From positions 1 through 33,345 of the forward strand of contig CAIMUM010000222.1 of the NCBI GenBank assembly GCA_903844685.1: a stretch of 33,345 nucleotides of DNA, given 5' to 3'. The DNA comes from an uncultured Dehalococcoidia bacterium (GTDB lineage: Bacteria > Chloroflexota > Dehalococcoidia > GIF9 > UBA5629). Of this stretch, positions 27,281 through 33,345 are shown piece by piece. Each line of letters begins with the position of its first letter. The first letter of the stretch is position 1. The notes under the pieces are model-generated. The model was not told where the DNA came from and ran no database searches. It saw only the letters and a list, made by a program, of their open reading frames with translations. A program made the translations under genes and the position numbers.

Positions 27281-28549
27281 ATGGCGGAAAAACGTGACAT
27301 GTTCCCGCATGACGAATCGCTGGAAAGGCTGCCGACAGCAGACAGGGAAAAGCGGCTGTCGAAAAAGTTGCAGCAGTTAGTTAAATACGCTTACCGGAAC
27401 GCGCCCGGTTTTAAGGCACGCCTTGAAGCAGCAGGTTTGAAGCCGGACAATATCAAGGGCATATCTGACCTGCCCCGTATCCCTGTCTTAAGGAAAGACG
27501 ACCTGATCAGGCTGCAGAAAGAGCGTCCCCCCTTCGGCGGCTATCTTGCCGTGCCCCTTAAACGGGTAGGCCACGTCTACCAGTCGCCGGGCCCCATTTA
27601 CGACCCCCAGCGCCGGGTAAGAAACACCTTCGGCAGCCCGGGTATCGGCGCTGGCTTGATCGCCATCAATGCCTGGTCCTATCAAATTACACCGGCCGGC
27701 ATGATCATGGACACGGTATTGAAAAATATGGGGTTCACGGTTTTCCCGGCAGGCCCGGGCAATACCGACCTGCAGATGCAGGTGATGCGCGACCTGCAGG
27801 CGGCCTGCTTCGTGGGTTCGCCCTCCTTCCTGGCCTCCATTATCAAAAGGGCCGAAGAGCAGGGTTACGACTTTAAAAAAGATTTCAACCTGAAATATGC
27901 CCTGGTGTTCGGCGAGATGGGCGGTGACCAGTTGCGCCGGACATTCAGCGAGAAATACGGCATACGCTGCCTGGGGGGCGATGTCTATGTGACCGCGGAT
28001 ACCGGCATCATCGCCACCTCCTGTGATGAGAATGCCGGGATGCATGTCAGCACCGATATGATCGTTGAGATCGCCGACCCCGCGACCGGGCAGGTGTTGC
28101 CGCCCGGTGAGGCGGGCGAGGTGGTGGTCACGCCATTCGACGAAGTTTACCCGCTTATCCGTTTCGGCACAGGCGACCTGTCCATGCTTATCACCGCTAA
28201 GTGCGTGTGCGGACGCACCACTCCCAGGCTGCCCAGGATAATGGGCAGGAGCGGGGATGCGGTCAGGGTACGCGCCATGTTTGTGCACCCGCGGCAAACC
28301 GACGAGGTCATCTCACGCTATCCCCAGATATCGGCATACCAGCTGACCGTCACGCGGCAGGATAACCGCGACGAGATGCTGCTGCAGCTGGAACTCGGCA
28401 GCCAACCGGCGGAACGCGAGAAATGGATAGAAGCGCTGCGTAAGGATTTCCAGGAAACCTGCAGGGTGAGATTTGACCGGGTAGAATATCTGCCCGCGGG
28501 CTCCATACCCCAGGGCGCTAAAAAGATAGTCGATAAAAGGGTATATTGA
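27281..28549 (+). CDS. Phenylacetate-CoA ligase (PaaK)-like AMP-binding family protein
   Basis: PaaK-like N-terminus (LVKYAYRNAPGFKARLEAAGLKP...DLPRIPVLRKDDL), VVTPFDEVYPLIRFGTGDLS, C-terminal GAKKIVDKRVY. Confidence 0.87.
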   Translation: MAEKRDMFPHDESLERLPTADREKRLSKKLQQLVKYAYRNAPGFKARLEAAGLKPDNIKGISDLPRIPVLRKDDLIRLQKERPPFGGYLAVPLKRVGHVYQSPGPIYDPQRRVRNTFGSPGIGAGLIAINAWSYQITPAGMIMDTVLKNMGFTVFPAGPGNTDLQMQVMRDLQAACFVGSPSFLASIIKRAEEQGYDFKKDFNLKYALVFGEMGGDQLRRTFSEKYGIRCLGGDVYVTADTGIIATSCDENAGMHVSTDMIVEIADPATGQVLPPGEAGEVVVTPFDEVYPLIRFGTGDLSMLITAKCVCGRTTPRLPRIMGRSGDAVRVRAMFVHPRQTDEVISRYPQISAYQLTVTRQDNRDEMLLQLELGSQPAEREKWIEALRKDFQETCRVRFDRVEYLPAGSIPQGAKKIVDKRVY

Positions 28550-28594
28550 AGCTGCGCGAAAACTGGATTTAATACCCCTCGGGAGTATCCGGAA

Positions 28595-29263
28595 GTGACT
28601 TACTCTTACAGATTTGTATTCATCACCACCCTTTTCGTAACCTGCCTGCTGGCCGCCAACATCCTCATCGTCAAGCAGGTATCCGTTGCCGGTATCACGC
28701 TGCCGGCTGCCATCGTTATCTTCCCGCTCAGCTATATCTTCGGCGACGTATTGACCGAGGTTTACGGCTACAGCCAGGCCAGGCGCGTTATCTGGCTGGG
28801 TTTTTTCTGCAACCTGTTGCTGGTCATTGCCATATGGGTGGTGGGCATCCTGCCGCCGGCTTCAATTTTCGAGGCCCAGGCCGCTTACGACCGCATATTA
28901 GGCAATACACCGCGCTTCCTGATCGCATCATTCCTGGCCTACCTGGCGGGCGAGTTTGTCAATTCCTACATAATGGCTAAAATGAAACTGCTCACGGGGG
29001 GCAGATGGCTGTGGATGCGCACCATAGGATCAACTATAGCAGGCGAGGGTGTCGATACCGTTATTGTGCTCGGCGTAAGCTTCGCCGGCGTACTTTCCCC
29101 TGAAGTGATAATCAGTATGATTTTCTGGCACTGGCTGCTGAAAACCGCTTATGAGGCTTTAGCTACACCGCTGACCTACTTCCTGGTCGGGTACCTCAAG
29201 AAAGCCGAAAAGTTAGATACCTATGATTGCGGCACGAACTTCAACCCCTTGCGGGCAGACTGA
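28595..29263 (+). CDS. VUT-family queuosine precursor transporter (YhhQ-like)
   Basis: LLAANILIVKQVSVAGITLPAAIVIFPLSYIFGDVLTEVYGYSQARRVIWLG. GTG start. Confidence 0.93.
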   Translation: MTYSYRFVFITTLFVTCLLAANILIVKQVSVAGITLPAAIVIFPLSYIFGDVLTEVYGYSQARRVIWLGFFCNLLLVIAIWVVGILPPASIFEAQAAYDRILGNTPRFLIASFLAYLAGEFVNSYIMAKMKLLTGGRWLWMRTIGSTIAGEGVDTVIVLGVSFAGVLSPEVIISMIFWHWLLKTAYEALATPLTYFLVGYLKKAEKLDTYDCGTNFNPLRAD

Positions 29264-29281
29264 AGAGGGCCTAAAATTTGG

Positions 29282-29779
29282 ATGGACGTGGAAGTGAAGT
29301 TTATCGTAGATGCAAACGCAGGCAAGATAGCCAGGTGGCTGCGCATGATGGGCTATGACGCGCTCTTTTTCTCAGAACCTGATGACGGCCAGATGGTTAA
29401 GATTGCGCTGGCGCAGGGCAGGACCGTCATAACCAGGGACACCGGGTTTATGCAAAGAAGGGCGGTCACATCGGGCAGGGTACAGGCCTTGCTTTTGAAA
29501 GACTCCGAACCTCTAAAGCAAATGCGGGATGTAATCCGAATTTTACACCTCAGCAACGAATACAAACCCTTCACCCGCTGCCTGGAATGTAATACGGAGT
29601 TGCACTACACAGAGAAGACCGGTATTGCTCAAATGGTGCCTCCGAGGGTCTTCGAAAAACAGGAGCAGTACATGGCCTGCCCGCTCTGCGGCCGTATTTA
29701 CTGGAGGGGTACGCACTGGCAGGCCATGAAAAAGAAGTTGTATGATTTCAGCAGACCGCCGGAAAACCCCGGGGAGTAA
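29282..29779 (+). CDS. Mut7-C RNase domain protein (PIN-like + zinc ribbon)
   Basis: FIVDANAGKIARWLRMMGYDALF, ITRDTGFMQRR, two CxxC pairs (CLEC...CPLC). Confidence 0.92.
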   Translation: MDVEVKFIVDANAGKIARWLRMMGYDALFFSEPDDGQMVKIALAQGRTVITRDTGFMQRRAVTSGRVQALLLKDSEPLKQMRDVIRILHLSNEYKPFTRCLECNTELHYTEKTGIAQMVPPRVFEKQEQYMACPLCGRIYWRGTHWQAMKKKLYDFSRPPENPGE

Positions 29780-29783
29780 GCGC

Positions 29784-31340
29784 ATGAAAATAGTGACAGC
29801 TGAGCAAATGAGGGAAATCGATCGCAGGGCCGCCGCGTCCGGCATTGCCACCGACTTCCTCATGGAAAACGCCGGCCGGGCGGTAGCCGAGGCTATCCAC
29901 CGTTTCTTAGATTACACAGCCGGCAAAACCATCCTCGCCCTGGCGGGTCCGGGCAACAACGGCGGCGACGCACTGGTGGCGGCGCGCTGCCTGCATGAAT
30001 GGGGCGCAAATGTAATCGTATACCTGATGAGCGTCCGCACGGGTGAAGACAAAAACCTGTCATGCCTTGAAGAACTCGATATCCCGGTTTTTCAGCTTGT
30101 AAAAGACGCAAAACTCGCGAAGCTGAAAAAACTGGTTTCCGCAAGCGCCGTAGTCATTGATGGCATACTGGGCACGGGCAAGGCCCGCCCCCTCGAAGGC
30201 AACTTCAAAGAGATCCTCAACCTGCTCAATGCTGAGAAAAAACGGCGGCCCGCGCTGGTGGTGGCGTCAATTGACATCCCTACCGGTTTGAATGCCAATA
30301 CGGGAGCGGTTGACCCGGGCTGCCTGCAGGCCGACCTGACCATAACACTGGGGCTGCCCAAGCCCGGGCTCTACAACTTCCCGGGGGCGGAGAAAGCCGG
30401 TAAACTGGTTATCGCGGATATAGGCATCCCCACCGAATTAAGCAGCGGCATTCAAACGGAACTGATGACCGCAGGTTGGGCCGGCACAGTCCTGCCCGCA
30501 CGCCCGGCCAGTGCCAATAAGGGAACCTTCGGCAGGGTGCTGGCCGTGGTGGGTTCGGAGAACTACATAGGCGCCGCCTACCTGGCCTGCATGGGCGCCG
30601 CGCGGGTGGGAGCAGGCGTGGTAACCCTTTCCACCGCCAAAAGCCTGCAGCCGATATTAGCTGCCAAGCTCACCGAGGTCACCTATGCGCCGCTCCCGGA
30701 AACCTCAAAGGGCACACTATCGCAAAAGTCGGCATCCGCTATACTCAGCATCCTGCCATATTACCGCGTCCTGCTGATGGGCTGCGGCCTGGGGCAGCAT
30801 CCCCACACCAAAAACTTCGTCCGCAGCGTGCTGACCGGCCTGCCGGAAAGGCGTCCCGTAATGGTATTGGATGCGGACGCGCTCAACATCCTGTCGGGAA
30901 TAGACGGTTGGTGGGAACAGCTTCCTGCCGACACTATCATCACTCCCCATACCGGCGAGATGTCCAGGCTGCTGAAAATATCCATTGACGAGGTACAGGG
31001 CAACCGGCTGGAGATATGCCGCAAAGCCGCTTCCGTCTGGAACAAGATAGTAGTACTTAAGGGTGCCTTCAGCATAATCGCCGAACCGTCGGGCCGGGCA
31101 AGGGTGAGCGATGCCGCCAACGCCGGGTTGGCCACGGCGGGGACCGGCGACGTGCTGGCCGGTGCGATTGCCGGACTGGCGGGACAGGGCATTCCTCCCT
31201 TCGACGCCGCTTCGCTGGGGGTTTACCTGCACGCCGCTGCCGCTGAAATCGTGAGGGATGAGCTTGGTGATACCGGTATGCTGGCCAGCGACCTGCTGCC
31301 CGTGTTGCCAAAGGTGATCAAGAGACTAAAGGTAAATTAG
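29784..31340 (+). CDS. nnr: Bifunctional NAD(P)H-hydrate epimerase / dehydratase
   Basis: MKIVTAEQMREIDRR, AGPGNNGGDALVAARCL, TPHTGEMSRLL, NAGLATAGTGDVLAGAIAGL. The track start at 29742 overlaps the upstream gene. Confidence 0.96.
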   Translation: MKIVTAEQMREIDRRAAASGIATDFLMENAGRAVAEAIHRFLDYTAGKTILALAGPGNNGGDALVAARCLHEWGANVIVYLMSVRTGEDKNLSCLEELDIPVFQLVKDAKLAKLKKLVSASAVVIDGILGTGKARPLEGNFKEILNLLNAEKKRRPALVVASIDIPTGLNANTGAVDPGCLQADLTITLGLPKPGLYNFPGAEKAGKLVIADIGIPTELSSGIQTELMTAGWAGTVLPARPASANKGTFGRVLAVVGSENYIGAAYLACMGAARVGAGVVTLSTAKSLQPILAAKLTEVTYAPLPETSKGTLSQKSASAILSILPYYRVLLMGCGLGQHPHTKNFVRSVLTGLPERRPVMVLDADALNILSGIDGWWEQLPADTIITPHTGEMSRLLKISIDEVQGNRLEICRKAASVWNKIVVLKGAFSIIAEPSGRARVSDAANAGLATAGTGDVLAGAIAGLAGQGIPPFDAASLGVYLHAAAAEIVRDELGDTGMLASDLLPVLPKVIKRLKVN

Positions 31341-31345
31341 AGCAG

Positions 31346-31435
31346 GTCATTGCGAGGCCGAAGGCCGCGGCAATCCCATGGTATCACGGCACCATCGTCA
31401 TGCGCAGGAGATTGCTTCGCTTCGCTCGCAATGAC
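31346..31435. repeat. Small palindromic intergenic element with 11-bp perfect terminal inverted repeats GTCATTGCGAG/CTCGCAATGAC
   Basis: Left GTCATTGCGAG (31346-31356), right CTCGCAATGAC (31425-31435), internal arms GCGGCAATCCC / AGATTGCTTCGCTTCG. Antisense frame reads the familiar VIASEAKQS...RND peptide. Confidence 0.88.
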
Positions 31436-31475
31436 GCTTTTATTTGTATCTTCATTTATGTCATAATGAAATACT

Positions 31476-32243
31476 ATGCTGTTAGCGATTGATATAGGCA
31501 ACACTAATGTTACGTTCGGTGTTTTCGACGGTGAGACGATCAAGGCTACCTGGCGGGTATCAACCGCTATCCACCGCACGCCCGATGAATACGCCAACCT
31601 CATGTTCTCGCTGATGGAACGGCAGGGCATCTCGGCCGCAAAGCTAAAGGATGTCGTCACCTGCAGCGTGGTGCCGCCCCTGCTTATCATATTCGAAGAG
31701 GTCTGCAAGCGTTTCCTTAAGAAAGCGCCACTGATAGTGGAGGCGGGCATAAAGACCGGTGTACGCATCGATATGGATAACCCGCGTGAGGTAGGCCCGG
31801 ACCGCATCGTCAACGCCGTCGCCGCCCACCAGCTTTACGGCGGGCCCATCATCGTTATTGATCTGGGCACAGCAACCACCTTTGATGTCGTCTCCAAGGA
31901 CGGCAGGTATATCGGTGGCGCTATCGCCCCGGGTATCGCCATAGCTACGGAGGCGTTGTTCACCCGTACCGCCGTACTGCCCAGGATCGAACTGGCGCTG
32001 CCCAAGAAGGCCATTGGCAGGAATACCGTGGCGGCCATGCAGTCGGGCATCGTCTTCGGCTATATCGGGCTGATAGAAGGGCTCGTTTCCCGCATACAGG
32101 CCGAACTGGATGAGAAGGCCAAGGTCGTAGCGACCGGGGGCTTCGCCGCCCTTACCACCCGGGCAACCAAGGCTATTGATATAGTCAATTCAGATTTAAC
32201 TTTGATCGGGCTGCGCCTGATCTATAACATGAACCGGGGGTAA
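31476..32243 (+). CDS. coaX: Type III pantothenate kinase
   Basis: MLLAIDIGNTNVTFGVFDG, GPDRIVNAVAA, IVIDLGTATTFDVV, GGAIAPGI, VVATGGFA. Confidence 0.97.
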   Translation: MLLAIDIGNTNVTFGVFDGETIKATWRVSTAIHRTPDEYANLMFSLMERQGISAAKLKDVVTCSVVPPLLIIFEEVCKRFLKKAPLIVEAGIKTGVRIDMDNPREVGPDRIVNAVAAHQLYGGPIIVIDLGTATTFDVVSKDGRYIGGAIAPGIAIATEALFTRTAVLPRIELALPKKAIGRNTVAAMQSGIVFGYIGLIEGLVSRIQAELDEKAKVVATGGFAALTTRATKAIDIVNSDLTLIGLRLIYNMNRG

Positions 32244-32285
32244 GCCGAAGGGGCGTACCTTCAGGTGCGCCCGGTGAAAAAGAAA

Positions 32286-33345
32286 ATGGCTACGAAAAAT
32301 AAGAACATCGTACTGGGGGTAACCGGCAGCATCGCCGCCTATAAGGCTGCAGACCTGGCCAGCCGCTTTACCAAAGACGGCTTCCGCGTCGATGTCATCA
32401 TGACCGAATCGTCGCAGAGGTTCATTACGCCCCTGACTTTCCGCAATATCACGGGGCGGCCGGTGGTCACCACCATGTGGGACATAGCCTCGGAGTTCAG
32501 AGTTGAGCACGTGGCGCTGGCCGAGGCCGCCGACGTTGTTTTAATAGCGCCGGCCACGGCCAATACCATCGCCAAGGTAGCCTGCGGGATGGCGGACGAT
32601 ATGCTCACCTGCACGGTACTGGCTACCAAAGCGCCGGTAGTCATCGCGCCGGCCATGAACGATAACATGTGGGCCAACACCATTACGCAGGAGAATGTCG
32701 CGAAATTAGAAAAGCGCGGGTTTACCTTTGTCGGCCCGGCTTACGGAAGATTGGCCTCGGGCAAGCTGGGACTGGGGCGCCTGACCGGGCTGGATGAGAT
32801 ATACGGCATTACACTGCAGGTACTGGGCAGGAAGGGCGACCTGGCAGGTAAAAACATCGTGGTTACGGCAGGGGGAACGCAGGAGCCGGTGGACCCCGTG
32901 CGCTGCCTGACCAACCGCTCTACCGGCAAGATGGGCTACGCTGTTGCCGAGGCCGCGCGCAACCGCGGCGCTGAGGTCACCTTGATCAGCGCGCCCACCG
33001 CCCTGACCAAACCGCCCGGCATTAAAGTTATTGATATCAATACGGCCGAGGAAATGCTCAAAGCCGTGCAATCGGCGGTTAAAGGGGCCGACGCGCTCAT
33101 CATGGCCGCGGCAGTGGCCGACTTCCGCCCCCTTAAGAAAGCAGACAAAAAGATAAAGCGAGATGGCCTGTCCGACCTGACGCTCGAGCTTGAAAAAACA
33201 CCTGACATACTGGCCCAGGTCAAGGGTAATTTCATACGCGTCGGAGTCGCCGCCGAGAGCCACGACGTAATCGCTAACGCTAAGGACAAGGTGAAGAGAA
33301 AAGGGCTGGATTTAATCGTGGCCAACGATATCACCGAGAAGGACT
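32286..33345 (+). CDS. coaBC: Phosphopantothenoylcysteine decarboxylase / phosphopantothenate-cysteine ligase, truncated at the window end
   Basis: Open frame from ATG 32286 to the window edge: MATKNKNIVLGVTGSIAAYKAADLASRF...VEHVALAEAADVVLIAPATANTIAKVACGMADDML...APAMNDNMWAN...VTAGGTQEPVDPVRCLTNRSTGKMGYAVAEAA. Not in the supplied ORF track. Confidence 0.96.
   Translation, partial: MATKNKNIVLGVTGSIAAYKAADLASRFTKDGFRVDVIMTESSQRFITPLTFRNITGRPVVTTMWDIASEFRVEHVALAEAADVVLIAPATANTIAKVACGMADDMLTCTVLATKAPVVIAPAMNDNMWANTITQENVAKLEKRGFTFVGPAYGRLASGKLGLGRLTGLDEIYGITLQVLGRKGDLAGKNIVVTAGGTQEPVDPVRCLTNRSTGKMGYAVAEAARNRGAEVTLISAPTALTKPPGIKVIDINTAEEMLKAVQSAVKGADALIMAAAVADFRPLKKADKKIKRDGLSDLTLELEKTPDILAQVKGNFIRVGVAAESHDVIANAKDKVKRKGLDLIVANDITEKD

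Noticed and set aside
27488-28297. 269-aa minus-strand ORF antisense to the PaaK-like gene
   Set aside because: Overlaps a clearly recognised protein; composition typical of antisense frames in GC-rich genes.
31337-31813. 158-aa minus-strand ORF containing VIASEAKQS...RND
   Set aside because: Antisense to coaX plus translated palindromic repeat; the peptide is a known annotation artefact of such repeats.
1-33345. CRISPR array, phage defence island or integrated element
   Set aside because: No regularly spaced repeats, cas genes, integrase or transposase seen; only one small TA pair is present.

Overview
The window is a gene-dense, moderately GC-rich bacterial chromosome segment. Its gene content (Elp3, archaeal-type winged-helix, LacD/Pyk/PfkB, GH3, PaaK-like) looks like an anaerobic Chloroflexota/Dehalococcoidia-type genome; that placement is inference. 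I found no rRNA, tRNA, CRISPR array, prophage or transposase. Main loci in order: HIT hydrolase; predicted HExxH metalloprotein; MBL-fold hydrolase; 4Fe-4S ferredoxin plus FixC-like flavoprotein; wHTH plus RHH regulator pair; GH3-family adenylating enzyme; 7TM-GAF-GAF-GGDEF-HD-GYP protein; Trm9/ALKBH8-like methyltransferase divergent from Elp3; peptide/Opp ABC operon with two tandem solute-binding proteins; radical SAM; HAD; MBL; RelE/RHH toxin-antitoxin; LacD-Pyk-PfkB sugar-phosphate operon; PaaK-like protein; queuosine-precursor transporter; Mut7-C; Nnr; CoaX; and CoaBC, which runs off the window end and is missing from the ORF track. The most interesting items are: (1) the Elp3/Trm9-like pair, suggesting a eukaryote/archaea-style cm5U to mcm5U wobble-uridine pathway in a bacterium; (2) a perfect 20-bp palindrome over the predicted -10 of the LacD-Pyk-PfkB operon; (3) a predicted 5'-terminal GNRA-tetraloop hairpin at the start of the Opp operon mRNA; (4) a 90-bp dispersed-type palindromic element between nnr and coaX; (5) enzymes with altered motifs (PaaK-like without a P-loop, HAD with DVEGT, CoaC with ASG in place of ACG).
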